The notes: a model not told the origin generated them from the sequence alone. Numbered from the stretch's first letter, positions 9,809 to 19,721 are shown. The stretch: DNA of 42,317 nucleotides from Spirosoma fluviale (GCA_945885545.1 CAMCYZ010000007.1:1-42317); one strand, 5' to 3'. Program-made: numbers and translations.

Positions 9809-10947
9809 AAGAAACCTAAAAACTTACGGTGATAAATTCTTTTCAAGTCTTTCTCGAAAAGCGTATAAGGGTCGTTGTAGAATTTCAAAAAATCAGGAAC
9901 ACTCACTTGGCCTGGATATGGTGCGTAGTAATGTGTTGGACTTCGACTGTCATTTCGCCACACCAATACATAAGACAATTTCATTTTCTCGGTCTTTAAA
10001 GCTTTCAACAAAGTGTCTGTCCACCAGTTCATATTCGGTATTGATTCTAAACCAGTTTCGGTGAAGGCAGCTAATTTTTTCGCCTTCTGAGCATAATCTG
10101 AGACAATTTTAAGCTTTTTTACACCCGCTTCTAGGTTGTACTTCCCGTCTCTACCGAAGTCACCGTAATTATCCATTCCCACCATATCTACCCATTTATC
10201 TCCCGGGTAACGTTCAAGGAATTCTTCTTCCGTTGTAAACTTATTGTCTGGTGAAAAAGCATATATAAAATTATGAACGCCCAAACTATCACGTAAATAT
10301 GAAACCGTAAATTGCCAAACTTCTATAAAATCTTCGCGACTACAGTGCGGTTTTCCCCACCAAAACCAACCACCATCAAACTCATGAAAAGGCCTGAAAA
10401 GCATAGGAGCAAGATTGCCGTCTTTTGCCTTCACAGAATGGGCAAAATCTCCAATAGTTTGTAAAATTTGTTTGTATTCCTCATGATGCGAACCACCCTT
10501 TTTTATGAACGACATAGCGGGGGCGGAAACCGAATCTACCCAGTAAAAACCGCCTTTTGATGCTGGATTTGAGAAATGCCAGGCAACAGTGGTTACCCCA
10601 CCACGCTCATAAGTATCTACCACATTCTTTCGTAAAGCTTCTTTGGTTTTCATTATTGCCTCTTTTGGTTGGCCCGAAAGTCCACTAAAATCAATGCCAA
10701 TCACAGCTGGATGAGAACCTGTAACCGATTTTACGTCTGACCGGTCATCATCGCCATTCCAGCCATGCCCATACTCAGTAGCATGTTGGTGCCCAAAAAG
10801 AATTTGTTTCTTTGCTATTTTATGTAGGTTTTTATAAAGAGCTTTTGTTTCTTTGGTGGCCTTTTTATCAATTTGGGCATAAGAAAACTGCATCGACCAA
10901 AAAAATAGCATACTTAGAAATAAAGACTGATAATTAATATTTTTCAT
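9805..10947 (-). CDS. Secreted glycoside hydrolase family 26 (beta-mannanase type)
   Basis: This is a 380-residue enzyme with a signal peptide (residues 1-25). It shows the GH26 acid/base motif RPFHEFDGGWFWWG with Glu189 and the nucleophile region AFTETGLE with Glu297; 'GIDFSGL' near 84-90 and 'VAWHFSNP' near 121-128 are further GH26 landmarks. GH26 enzymes cleave beta-1,4-mannan, mostly endo, some releasing mannobiose. A few members act on other beta-glycans, so mannan is probable, not proved. It is the first gene of a minus-strand operon with the DUF1349-like protein and a propeller lipoprotein. Its upstream region carries a 96-nt sequence repeated at 30050-30145. Confidence 0.92.
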   Translation of the reverse strand: MKNINYQSLFLSMLFFWSMQFSYAQIDKKATKETKALYKNLHKIAKKQILFGHQHATEYGHGWNGDDDRSDVKSVTGSHPAVIGIDFSGLSGQPKEAIMKTKEALRKNVVDTYERGGVTTVAWHFSNPASKGGFYWVDSVSAPAMSFIKKGGSHHEEYKQILQTIGDFAHSVKAKDGNLAPMLFRPFHEFDGGWFWWGKPHCSREDFIEVWQFTVSYLRDSLGVHNFIYAFSPDNKFTTEEEFLERYPGDKWVDMVGMDNYGDFGRDGKYNLEAGVKKLKIVSDYAQKAKKLAAFTETGLESIPNMNWWTDTLLKALKTEKMKLSYVLVWRNDSRSPTHYYAPYPGQVSVPDFLKFYNDPYTLFEKDLKRIYHRKFLGFL

Positions 10948-11036
10948 TTGTTTAAAATTTGCCGCTAAATCGCAAACACGCTAAGAAATAGTCATTTCTC
11001 TATGTGTCTAAAACCTTAGTCATGAATGTTTTATTT
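10941..11036. repeat. Dispersed 96-nt intergenic repeat, copy A
   Basis: Aligned by eye it matches 30050-30145 without gaps at about 82 of 96 positions. It contains a conserved 6-bp hairpin (AGAAAT-N4-ATTTCT) and the 'CCGCTAA...ACGCTAAG' block. The left edge includes the first codons of the GH26 gene. The style resembles the short palindromic intergenic elements common in many Bacteroidota, recognised from memory and not by search. Confidence 0.75.
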
Positions 11037-11166
11037 AATTAGAGTTGAATAGTCACCGCTTAAAAACAATTTTGTAATGAGCCTATGGATTAAAAAACCT
11101 TAGTAGCTTTGTTTGATAATGATTACAATATTATCACAATACTATCTGAAAAATTAACACTATTTT

Positions 11167-11191
11167 CACTAAAGCTAGTATTATTTTAGTG
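11167..11191. promoter_or_regulatory. Inverted repeat, possible operator
   Basis: Perfect 7-bp arms CACTAAA (11167-11173) and TTTAGTG (11185-11191) are separated by 11 nt in the divergent region between two PUL transcripts. The spacing suits a dimeric regulator site. No T-run follows, so it is not a terminator. Confidence 0.35.
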
Positions 11192-11337
11192 CAATATTTT
11201 ACAAAAACGATACAAATAAAAATAAGCTTTATTTAAAAGCTAGTTTTATAACTAAGTAAAAAAATATTAATCATGATATACTGACTATAATTCACATATT
11301 TCCGACTAAAATCAACAATAAAAATAAAGAAAAGACT

Positions 11338-11345
11338 TATTTTTG
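11338..11345 (+). promoter_or_regulatory. Candidate -7 element TATTTTTG
   Basis: TATTTTTG lies 30 nt before the ATG at 11376. It is identical in sequence, and nearly so in spacing, to the element upstream of the paralogous VCBS gene at 6007. Confidence 0.42.
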
Positions 11346-11375
11346 AAGAATATTAACTCTCCTATTTTCTATTAA

Positions 11376-14300
11376 ATGAAATATCTTTTTACGCTTTCTT
11401 TTTTCGCTTTATTGATTTCTTGCAAAAACAAAAACCAGCTTTTTGAGAAGTTAAATTCGAGCGATACAAATATAGTTTTTGTAAACCAAATAACTGAAAA
11501 CGAAATCGATAACGTACTTAATTACGAATACTTTTACAACGGCGGTGGTGTGGCTTCTGCTGACTTCAACAACGACGGCTTGCAAGATTTATATTTCACC
11601 GCCAACCAAGGGACAGACAAACTCTATCTAAACAAAGGCGGTCTGAAGTTTGAAGATATAACCGAAAAAAGTGGCATTAAATATAATGGAGAATGGAAAA
11701 CAGGGGTAAGTATAGTAGACATTAACAATGATGGCTGGCAAGATATCTACGTATCCGTATCGGCCAATATAGACAATCCAGAACTTAGAAGTAATAAACT
11801 CTACATCAATAATAAAGACCTAACTTTTACAGACAAAGCCGCCGAATATGGGCTAAATTTGAAAACCTACAGCACCCAAGCCGCTTTTTTTGACTACGAC
11901 AAAGACGGCGATTTGGACGTTTACCTGCTCAACCACAACGTAAAAGACTTCAAGAGATTCGACGTTCAGGCCGTTCACTTTATGAGAGATTCTCTGGCTG
12001 GCGACCGCCTTATGCAAAACAACCAAGGCAAATTTGTAGATGTGAGCATAGCCGCCGGGATAAAAGGCAATCCGATAGGGTTTGGTTTGGGCATTCATAC
12101 TGCTGACCTAAACAACGATGGTTGGACTGATATTTATGTTTCTAATGACTATTTGGAGGAAGACTACCTCTATATCAATAACAAAAATGGCACTTTTACG
12201 GACGAAATAAAATCCAAAACTAACCATACCAGTTATTTCTCAATGGGCAACGAAGTAGGAGACATCAATAATGACCTATTGCCCGACATCATGACTACAG
12301 ATATGCTTCCCGAAGATAACAAAAGACAAAAATTACTCTTCGGACCAGAAAAATATGAAGCCTATTTGTCGATGCTTAAAAACGGAATTCAACCTTCGTT
12401 TATGCGAAATATGTTGCAGCTGAACAACGGTGACGGCACATTTAGTGAAATAGCCCAACTAGCTGGAATTTCTAACACAGACTGGTCTTGGTCGGTGCTT
12501 TTTGCGGATTACGACAACGATGGCTTCAAAGACATTTTTGTTTCCAATGGTTATTTGCGAGACTACACCAACATGGATTTTATGAAATATTATGCCGACG
12601 AGGGTCAACAATCAGGAACAAATATCATGGAGGTTATCAAAAAAATGCCATCCACTAAGACCCCAAACTATATCTTTAAAAACAACAAAAACCTGACCTT
12701 TACAAACAAACAAAAAGACTGGGGTTTTGAAGATGTCGTGATCACAAACGGTACTATTTCGGTAGATTTGGACAATGACGGAGACTTGGAAATTGTAACC
12801 AACAACCTCAATGAGGAATCGTTTGTTTATAAAAACCTCAGCACTGAAAACAAACTGGGAAATTACCTGAGCATCAATTGTCCCGACAACAGAAAAACTG
12901 GTGCAAAATTTTATTTATATGCTCAAAACCTCCAACAATTTCAGGAATTCACTCCCATACATGGTTATCAGAGTAGCAGTCAGGCCAACTTGATTTTTGG
13001 TCTTGGTGATTTAAATAAAGTAGATAGTTTAGTAATAGTTTGGCCCGACGGAAAAGTGCAAAAACAAGCAAATATTTCTACAAATCAAACATTAAAAATT
13101 GGCTATAGCCCAAACAAAAACTCCTTTTCAATAGATTCAGAACCAGCATATTTCAGTGAAAACAATGCCTTAAACTTTACCCATAACCAAATGGCTTTGA
13201 ACGATTTTTCGAGACAAATCCTATTGCCCCAAATGTATTCGTACCAAGGGCCTAAAATTACAAAAGGCGATGTAAATGGAGATGGTCTGGAGGATGTTTT
13301 TATCGGAAGTGGCAAAGGATTTCCTTCAGAATTATTTGTACAGTCGGCCAATGGTAGTTTCACCAAAAAAGAACAAGCTGTGTTCAAACAAGATGAACTT
13401 TGTACAGATACCGACGCTGTTTTTTTGGATATTGAAAAAGATGGCGACCTCGATTTGATAGTGAGCAGTGGCGGTTATGAATACCTCCCTAATGATTTGA
13501 TGCTCCAAAATCGTGTTTATATCAATGACGGAAAAGGGAATTTCTCGAAGTCGTTTGACGCATTGGTGGATACGCCGTATGCCGACTCCAGTATCGAAAC
13601 CATCGACTTTGACAAAGATGGCGACCTAGACTTAGTAGTCGGAGGATCAGTTGTTCCGTGGAATTTCCCAATTTATAACCCAAGCAGACTATATAGAAAT
13701 GATGCAGGTAAATTCACAAAAGTAGATGACCCTATTTTTGATAATTTAGGTATTGTGACAGATTTAACTAGCACCGACTTCAACAAAGATGGCTGGCCAG
13801 ATTTGGTAATTGTGGGAGAATGGACCGGAATTCATATACTACAAAATAACAATGGAATTTTCTCCAAACTTGATAACGAATCTGCCAAAATGATAGGTGC
13901 TTGGTCGAGTATTGAAGCTCTTGATATCGATAACGATGGTGACGAAGACCTCGTTGTGGGCAACCAAGGATTTAACTCCCAACTAAAAGCTAGCATTGCG
14001 GAGCCTGTCAGCCTTTTTTATCAAGATTTTGACGATAACGGCAAAATAGACCCTATTTTGGCTTATTACACACAAGGCAAAAACTACCCTGCTTTCAGCC
14101 GAGACGAAATTTCTGACCAAATAGTAAGTCTAAAGAAAAAATACATCACCCACGAAGCCTACTCGAAGGCAACTATCGATGAGGTTTTGGCCGAATTTAA
14201 AAACAAAGACATCAAAAAACTGGAAATAAATACTTTAGAAAGCATTATTCTAGAAAACGACAATGGGGTATTCAAAATAAAAGCATTGCCTATTCAAGCA

Positions 14301-14582
14301 CAATTTGCTCCTATTTATGCCATTGAAAATACAGACCTCAACGGTGACGGATTTCAGGATTTGATTTTAGCGGGAAACCAGTCAAAAGGCAGAGTGCGAC
14401 TTGGAAACATTGATGCCAATTATGTACAAGTTTATATAAATGACAAAAAAGGGAATTTTAATTATCATTCGAGTCTCGGTGTAAAAGGAGACGCAAAAGA
14501 TTTGAAAATAATTAATAATCAATTGATTGTGACTATTAACAACCAAAAAACTAGGATTTTTAAAAAGGATATCACATTGTAA
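11376..14582 (+). CDS. VCBS/FG-GAP repeat lipoprotein with ASPIC/UnbV domain (paralogue 2)
   Basis: This is a 1,068-residue lipoprotein (MKYLFTLSFFALLISC, Cys16) collinear with the 1,091-residue protein at 2732-6007. Both begin their first blade with 'YFYNGGGVASADFNNDGLQD' or 'NFYNGGGVGVGDINNDG', share 'LYLNKGGLKFEDITEKSGI', and carry VWPDGK (here near residue 555) inside an ASPIC/UnbV-type segment at about 490-580. More than ten calcium-type DxDxDG motifs follow or precede it. It is probably anchored on the outer-membrane surface or periplasmic face; the function is unproven, with binding of glycan or enzyme partners inferred from the PUL context. It is transcribed divergently from the GH26 operon. 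Confidence 0.88.
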   Translation: MKYLFTLSFFALLISCKNKNQLFEKLNSSDTNIVFVNQITENEIDNVLNYEYFYNGGGVASADFNNDGLQDLYFTANQGTDKLYLNKGGLKFEDITEKSGIKYNGEWKTGVSIVDINNDGWQDIYVSVSANIDNPELRSNKLYINNKDLTFTDKAAEYGLNLKTYSTQAAFFDYDKDGDLDVYLLNHNVKDFKRFDVQAVHFMRDSLAGDRLMQNNQGKFVDVSIAAGIKGNPIGFGLGIHTADLNNDGWTDIYVSNDYLEEDYLYINNKNGTFTDEIKSKTNHTSYFSMGNEVGDINNDLLPDIMTTDMLPEDNKRQKLLFGPEKYEAYLSMLKNGIQPSFMRNMLQLNNGDGTFSEIAQLAGISNTDWSWSVLFADYDNDGFKDIFVSNGYLRDYTNMDFMKYYADEGQQSGTNIMEVIKKMPSTKTPNYIFKNNKNLTFTNKQKDWGFEDVVITNGTISVDLDNDGDLEIVTNNLNEESFVYKNLSTENKLGNYLSINCPDNRKTGAKFYLYAQNLQQFQEFTPIHGYQSSSQANLIFGLGDLNKVDSLVIVWPDGKVQKQANISTNQTLKIGYSPNKNSFSIDSEPAYFSENNALNFTHNQMALNDFSRQILLPQMYSYQGPKITKGDVNGDGLEDVFIGSGKGFPSELFVQSANGSFTKKEQAVFKQDELCTDTDAVFLDIEKDGDLDLIVSSGGYEYLPNDLMLQNRVYINDGKGNFSKSFDALVDTPYADSSIETIDFDKDGDLDLVVGGSVVPWNFPIYNPSRLYRNDAGKFTKVDDPIFDNLGIVTDLTSTDFNKDGWPDLVIVGEWTGIHILQNNNGIFSKLDNESAKMIGAWSSIEALDIDNDGDEDLVVGNQGFNSQLKASIAEPVSLFYQDFDDNGKIDPILAYYTQGKNYPAFSRDEISDQIVSLKKKYITHEAYSKATIDEVLAEFKNKDIKKLEINTLESIILENDNGVFKIKALPIQAQFAPIYAIENTDLNGDGFQDLILAGNQSKGRVRLGNIDANYVQVYINDKKGNFNYHSSLGVKGDAKDLKIINNQLIVTINNQKTRIFKKDITL

Positions 14583-14771
14583 AAACATTTTTTTCCAATG
14601 TGTTTGAACATTATTCAAGTTTTCTAAGACAAATAAACTACTGAATTTTGTTCAAAATTGCTCACCTTAGAAATTTGGATATTTCAAAAAAGAAAAAAAA
14701 TGATTTAGCTATTTTCAGCATTTGAAAAAATAGCATACTTTTATTTAATTATTAAACCTGAAAAACCTTAC

Positions 14772-17700
14772 ATGAAAAACTTCTTACTTTCCTTTTGCCT
14801 TTCCCTTTTTTCACTTTCAAGTTTTGGTCAAAAAAAAACAAAGGTAATTCCACCCAGTTTACCACAAATGGAGGTTAATAGTTTTGACCCCGATTTCTAT
14901 AAAGGCTTAAAATGGCGTAACATAGGACCCTTCAGAGGTGGAAGGAGTGTTACCGCCACTGGCGTCAGACAAAATCCCTTGATTTATTATTTTGGCAGCA
15001 CAGGAGGAGGCGTTTGGAAGACAGAAGATGCAGGTATTTCATGGAAAAATATTTCGGATGGGCAAATAAAAACTGGCTCAGTGGGAGTTATTTCTGTATC
15101 AGAATCCGACCCAAACGTTTTATACGTGGGCATGGGCGAACACGCTGTCAGAGGAGTTATGACATCGCACGGAGATGGAATTTACAAATCTACCGATGCT
15201 GGAAAGACCTGGAAAAATATAGGTTTAGCTCCAACCAAACATATTTCAGCAGTAAGAATTCATCCTCAGAATCCTGATGAAGTATATGTGGCAGCCCAAG
15301 GTGCTCTTCATGGACCAAACGAAGACAGAGGCATTTATAAAACAATCGATGGAGGAAAAACCTGGAAAAAGGTTTTTTACGTAAATGCTAACACGGGTTG
15401 TGCAGATTTAAGCATGGACATGAATAACCCAAGAATACTCTATGCATCTATGTGGGAGCATCGTAGATACCCGTGGAAAGTAGAAAGCGGTGGGTCGGGT
15501 TGTGCAATTTACAAATCTGACGATGCAGGTGAAACATGGAAAAAGTTAAACGACGGTTTGCCTAAAGCATTTGGTAAATCTGCCATATCTGTGTCTAGGG
15601 CAAACCCGAATCGCGTCTTTGCAAATATTGAAGCAGAAGGCGACAAAGCAGGAGTTTATAGAAGCGATGACGCCGGCAAAACTTGGACCCAAACTTCTAA
15701 ACAGCGGATTACTATTGCAAGAGCTTGGTACTATATTGAAATTTTTGCCGACCCCATCAACCCAGACGTGGTATATGTAATGAATGCACCATTTTTGAAA
15801 TCAATAGATGGAGGGCGAAATTTTGTACCTGTCCCGGTACCCCATGGAGACAATCATGATGTTTGGATTAATCCAAACAACAATCAAAACATGATAAATG
15901 CCAATGATGGAGGTGCAAATGTATCTTTTAATGGCGGAAAAAGTTGGAGCTCCCAACAAAATCAACCTACCGCACAATTTTATAGGGTCATAACAGACAA
16001 GAAATTTCCTTACACTGTTTATGGCGGACAGCAAGACAACACCTCTTTGGGGGTTGCTTCAAGGACCACCGGCGGTGGCATTGGATGGCAAGATTGGTTT
16101 ATTGGGCCAGGCTGTGAGTCTGCCTACATTTCTTTTGACAATCCAGCAGACCCACAATATATTTTCGGCGGATGCTATCAAGGAAATATCGAAGTTTTAG
16201 ACATCAAAACTGGAACTGCAAAAGACGTAATGGCTTATCCACACATTGGTTTGGGGGTAAAACCCAATACCCAAAAGTATAGATTCAACTGGAATGCTCC
16301 CATTGTAGCTTCGCCTTTTGAAAAAGGCACTATTTATCACGGGGGCAATGTGGTATTAAAAAGCGGTGACAACGGACAATCTTGGAAAGAAATAAGTGGT
16401 GATTTAACCAGAAACGAAAAAAGCAAACAAGAGGACGGAGGGGGTCCATTCACAAATGAAGGGGCTGGAGGAGAGGTATATAACACCTTGCAGTATATTG
16501 CGGTTTCACCTCATAAGGCCGGTGTATTATGGACAGGAAGTGACTGTGGCTTGGTACATGTCACCCAAGACGACGGGAAAAACTGGCAGAATGTCACTCC
16601 AAAAGATTTGGAAGAATGCCTGATACATAGCATAGAGGTCTCGCCTCACAGTGCCTCCACAGCATATATTGTGGCCACTAAATACAGATTCAATGATTTT
16701 ACACCAATCATATACCGAACAACAGACTTTGGACAAAACTGGACAAAAATCATAAAAGGAATTGAAACCAACGATTTTGCCAGAGTGGTACGCGAAGACC
16801 AAAAAATAAAAGGACTTTTGTATTGTGGCACCGAGCTTGGATTTTATGTGTCTTTCAATGAAGGCGAAAATTGGCAGAAGTTGCAATTGAACTTGCCGGT
16901 AGTACCCATCACAGACTTAGCAATACAAGACAATGATTTGATAGCTGCAACTGCTGGAAGAGCTTTTTGGATTTTAGACGATTTATCGGCAATTCAGCAG
17001 GCTGGAAGTTTGGACAAAAAATCAAAAACACGACTCTTCAAGCCTAAGAATACAATAAAACTCGACGCACCGTCTGTACCGGAACCCATACCCGGATTAG
17101 GACAAAATCCCGCCACTGGAGTAATTTTAGACTATTTCCTGCCAGAAAACATGGATAGCTCGAAAGTGGTAATAGAAATAACGGATCTAAGTGGAAAGAA
17201 AATCAGAACCTTAGATAATCAAAAGGATAAATCATTTGTAAAATATGAAGGTGGACCAGCAGAAAAACAAGTTATTCCAAGCAAAAAAGGTTTGAATAGA
17301 ACATCATGGGATTTAAGAAAGGAAAGTGCAGTTGGAATAAGTAAAGTATTCGTAAATGGCGATTACAGAGGTGCACTGGTGGCTCCAAATACTTTCAAAA
17401 TTAAATTAATAGCAGGAAAAGACACTTCTTTTACCGAAGCCGTGGTACTTCCGGATCCGAGATTAAAAGCTACAGCTGCTGATTTTGAGGCACAAGAAAA
17501 ATTCCTCTCACAAATTGAATCAAATGTTGCAGATATTCATCAATCGGTGATAAATATGCGAAAGGTAAAAGCTCAATTGGAAAGCTACATGACATTACTG
17601 AAAGAGAAAAAAGAATTCTCTGAAATCCTAGACCAAGGAAAAGGAATTTTGAAAAAAATTAATGATTGGGAAAATAACCTGATATCGTCAAAGCAAGAAA

Positions 17701-17939
17701 CTTTTCAAGATGTTATCAATTTCCCAAATAGGCTCAATGCAGAATTTTTAGATTTAAAGTACAGAGCCGATAGCCACAATCCCGCTTTAACCCTAGGAAC
17801 CCAAACCAGATTGTATGATTTACAGCAAGAATGGAATAAACAAAAGGATGACTTGAATAAAATAATTAAGGAGGAAATTGCAAGGTTTAATGATTTGTAT
17901 AAACAAAAAGCCCTACCTGCCTTAATTCTCGAAAAATAA
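14772..17939 (+). CDS. Secreted sortilin/VPS10-like Asp-box (BNR) repeat protein
   Basis: This is a 1,055-residue protein with a signal peptide ([20 protein letters not shown]). About eleven Asp-box repeats of the form [ST]-x-D-x-G-x-[ST]-W are visible, for example KTEDAGISW (about 83-91), KSTDAGKTW (139-147), KTIDGGKTW and KSDDAGETW, giving one or two large propellers. The C-terminal ~150 residues are helical and charged, probably coiled coil. Databases often label such proteins 'glycosyl hydrolase' or 'VPS10 domain-containing', but Asp boxes are structural and no catalytic residues can be named. Bacteroidota secrete many of these, and a binding or scaffold role is as likely as enzymatic activity. 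It lies 42 nt before the epimerase gene, so the two are probably co-transcribed. Confidence 0.82.
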   Translation: MKNFLLSFCLSLFSLSSFGQKKTKVIPPSLPQMEVNSFDPDFYKGLKWRNIGPFRGGRSVTATGVRQNPLIYYFGSTGGGVWKTEDAGISWKNISDGQIKTGSVGVISVSESDPNVLYVGMGEHAVRGVMTSHGDGIYKSTDAGKTWKNIGLAPTKHISAVRIHPQNPDEVYVAAQGALHGPNEDRGIYKTIDGGKTWKKVFYVNANTGCADLSMDMNNPRILYASMWEHRRYPWKVESGGSGCAIYKSDDAGETWKKLNDGLPKAFGKSAISVSRANPNRVFANIEAEGDKAGVYRSDDAGKTWTQTSKQRITIARAWYYIEIFADPINPDVVYVMNAPFLKSIDGGRNFVPVPVPHGDNHDVWINPNNNQNMINANDGGANVSFNGGKSWSSQQNQPTAQFYRVITDKKFPYTVYGGQQDNTSLGVASRTTGGGIGWQDWFIGPGCESAYISFDNPADPQYIFGGCYQGNIEVLDIKTGTAKDVMAYPHIGLGVKPNTQKYRFNWNAPIVASPFEKGTIYHGGNVVLKSGDNGQSWKEISGDLTRNEKSKQEDGGGPFTNEGAGGEVYNTLQYIAVSPHKAGVLWTGSDCGLVHVTQDDGKNWQNVTPKDLEECLIHSIEVSPHSASTAYIVATKYRFNDFTPIIYRTTDFGQNWTKIIKGIETNDFARVVREDQKIKGLLYCGTELGFYVSFNEGENWQKLQLNLPVVPITDLAIQDNDLIAATAGRAFWILDDLSAIQQAGSLDKKSKTRLFKPKNTIKLDAPSVPEPIPGLGQNPATGVILDYFLPENMDSSKVVIEITDLSGKKIRTLDNQKDKSFVKYEGGPAEKQVIPSKKGLNRTSWDLRKESAVGISKVFVNGDYRGALVAPNTFKIKLIAGKDTSFTEAVVLPDPRLKATAADFEAQEKFLSQIESNVADIHQSVINMRKVKAQLESYMTLLKEKKEFSEILDQGKGILKKINDWENNLISSKQETFQDVINFPNRLNAEFLDLKYRADSHNPALTLGTQTRLYDLQQEWNKQKDDLNKIIKEEIARFNDLYKQKALPALILEK

Positions 17940-17980
17940 AACATTTTAGCAATTATTCATTCCTAAACCGTTTAATATCA

Positions 17981-19276
17981 ATGAAAACAATTTTCTGCTT
18001 AATACTTTTGGTAGCCTTTTCTTATGTATTAAATGCCAGGGCAGGCTGCTTAACCAATGAAGACATATTGGTTATTTCAAAAGAAAAAGACTCATTACTG
18101 TTATCCAAAGAACGGTTTAGGACTGAAATGAAAACAGAATTAGAAAATATTTTATCTTATTGGATTAAAAATGCTCTTGACCAAGAAAACGGAGGCTTTA
18201 TAGGAAAAATAGACGGCAATGATGTAAAATACCCCAAGGCAGACAAAGGCTTAGTGTTAAATAGCCGAATCTTATGGACTTTTTCAGCGGCTTATATTCA
18301 CAACCCAAAGCCTGAGTACAAAATGATGGCTCAAAGAGCTTATGCATATCTAATGAAATATTTTTGGGATAATAAAAATGGAGGTGGATATTGGTCAGTG
18401 GATTACAAAGGAAATCCCAAAGAGAAGCACAAACAAATATATGGCCAAGGATTTATGCTATACGGACTTTCGGAATATTACCGAGCATTTGGCGATAAGG
18501 CCGCTCTAAACTCCGCCATCGAACTTTTCAAACTCATTGAAAAACATGGATTTGACAAAATAAATGGCGGGTATTTTGAAGTTGCGACCGAGAGCTGGAA
18601 ACTGACCGAAGACAAGGTTATCACACAAGGCAAAACGGATCAAAAAAAATCGATGAATACGCATCTGCACATCATTGAGCCTTATACCAATCTTTACAGG
18701 GTTTGGAAAGACCCATTTCTAAAAAAGCAACTTTATGGACTCCTGAACAATTTCACAGAACATATTATTGACAAAAAAACTCAAACTCAAATTCTTTTTT
18801 TAACGGATGATTGGCAACCACGCTCTGAAATAATTTCATACGGCCATGATATAGAAGCCTCGTGGTTGCTACTGGAAACTGCCGAAGTATTACACGATAA
18901 ACAATGGATAGAGAAAATAAAACCCTATTCCATAGGTCTAAGCAAGGCAGCCCAAAAGGGCATTGACACCGATGGAGGAATGTATTATGAAACAGAAGAA
19001 GGCCATACGAAAACACAAAAAGACTGGTGGCCACAAGCCGAGGCCATGGTTGGTTTTTATAACAGCTTTGAAATATCAAAGGATAAAACTTACTTTGACC
19101 AAGCTTTAAAATCTTGGGATTTTATAAAGGAAAACCTCGTTTCAAAGACAGGAGAATGGTATTGGGGCATAAATGCCGATGGCCAAGCACTCTCCAAAAT
19201 GGACAAAGTAGGAATGTGGAAATGCCCTTACCACAACGCAAGGGCATGTATGGAAATGATTCGGAGATTGAAATAG
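17981..19276 (+). CDS. AGE-family epimerase, probable cellobiose/mannobiose 2-epimerase, with signal peptide
   Basis: This is a 431-residue protein of which about 385 residues form an (alpha/alpha)6 AGE domain. Diagnostic segments are 'ENGGFIGKIDGND', 'KGLVLNSRILWTFSAAY' (near 89-105), 'MNTHLHIIEPYTNLYRVW' (His228 and His230), 'YGHDIEASWLL' (His289), 'WWPQAEAMVGF' and 'KCPYHNARACMEM' (His418), which match the histidines used by cellobiose 2-epimerases. These enzymes convert mannobiose to mannosyl-glucose for GH130 phosphorolysis. Unusually, a hydrophobic N-terminal segment followed by ARA predicts a signal peptide and periplasmic location, whereas characterised relatives are mostly cytosolic. 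Its position near a GH26 supports mannan degradation; no GH130 is in this window. Confidence 0.85.
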   Translation: MKTIFCLILLVAFSYVLNARAGCLTNEDILVISKEKDSLLLSKERFRTEMKTELENILSYWIKNALDQENGGFIGKIDGNDVKYPKADKGLVLNSRILWTFSAAYIHNPKPEYKMMAQRAYAYLMKYFWDNKNGGGYWSVDYKGNPKEKHKQIYGQGFMLYGLSEYYRAFGDKAALNSAIELFKLIEKHGFDKINGGYFEVATESWKLTEDKVITQGKTDQKKSMNTHLHIIEPYTNLYRVWKDPFLKKQLYGLLNNFTEHIIDKKTQTQILFLTDDWQPRSEIISYGHDIEASWLLLETAEVLHDKQWIEKIKPYSIGLSKAAQKGIDTDGGMYYETEEGHTKTQKDWWPQAEAMVGFYNSFEISKDKTYFDQALKSWDFIKENLVSKTGEWYWGINADGQALSKMDKVGMWKCPYHNARACMEMIRRLK

Positions 19277-19285
19277 ATCCGAAAT

Positions 19286-19606
19286 CTAGCTTAATCTAAC
19301 GGCAGTGCCTGAGGCCGAAACCATTAGCATGCCTCCATTTTTACCAACCGTTTCGTAGTCTAGGTCAATACCCACTATAGCATCTGCACCATATTTGCGG
19401 GCTCTTTCTATCATTTCGGCCATGGCGATGTCCTTAGCTTCACGCAATACTCGCTCATAAGAGCCCGATCGACCGCCCACGATGTCTCTGATACCTGCTA
19501 AAAAATCTTTGAAAATATTGGCTCCAATAATGGTTTCGCCCGTAACGATGGCCTTGTATTCAACAATTGAACGGCCTTCTATACTCGGAGTAGTTGTTAG
19601 TAACAT
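19286..19606 (-). CDS. YbjQ/UPF0145 family protein (putative heavy-metal-binding domain)
   Basis: This is a 106-residue cytosolic protein matching the compact YbjQ fold, with '[24 protein letters not shown]' and '[21 protein letters not shown]' characteristic of the family. The family's usual N-terminus ([12 protein letters not shown]) supports the start at 19606 over the longer in-frame start at 19630. The molecular function is not known despite the 'heavy-metal-binding' label. A TATATTTG promoter candidate lies 21 nt upstream. The gene converges on the epimerase with a 9-nt gap. Confidence 0.9.
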   Translation of the reverse strand: MLLTTTPSIEGRSIVEYKAIVTGETIIGANIFKDFLAGIRDIVGGRSGSYERVLREAKDIAMAEMIERARKYGADAIVGIDLDYETVGKNGGMLMVSASGTAVRLS

Positions 19607-19627
19607 GATTTTATATTGTTTTTTTGT

Positions 19628-19635
19628 CAAATATA
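19628..19635 (-). promoter_or_regulatory. Candidate -7 element TATATTTG
   Basis: The minus strand reads TATATTTG (TAnnTTTG) 21 nt upstream of the YbjQ start at 19606. It would be lost inside the gene if the longer start at 19630 were used, which mildly supports the shorter start. Confidence 0.4.
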
Positions 19636-19721
19636 AATGTCAAATCCGAAAAGTAAACACAGAAAATTTACGATTGGATATTTTGATATTATGGAAGGCA
19701 AAAAACTGGAAACTACCTATA

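Larger units (their letters stand above)
10948..11375. other. 428-nt divergent intergenic region between the GH26 operon and VCBS paralogue 2
   Basis: This stretch has no credible gene and is very AT-rich. It holds most of one copy of a dispersed repeat (10941-11036), an inverted repeat CACTAAA-N11-TTTAGTG (11167-11191) that could be an operator, and a TATTTTTG -7 candidate (11338-11345) reading toward the plus-strand gene. No equivalent -7 match was found near the GH26 start. Confidence 0.6.

Noticed and set aside
14573-14602. CACATTG/CAATGTG inverted repeat as terminator of VCBS paralogue 2
   Set aside because: The loop is 16 nt, the stem weak and no T-run follows the right arm.
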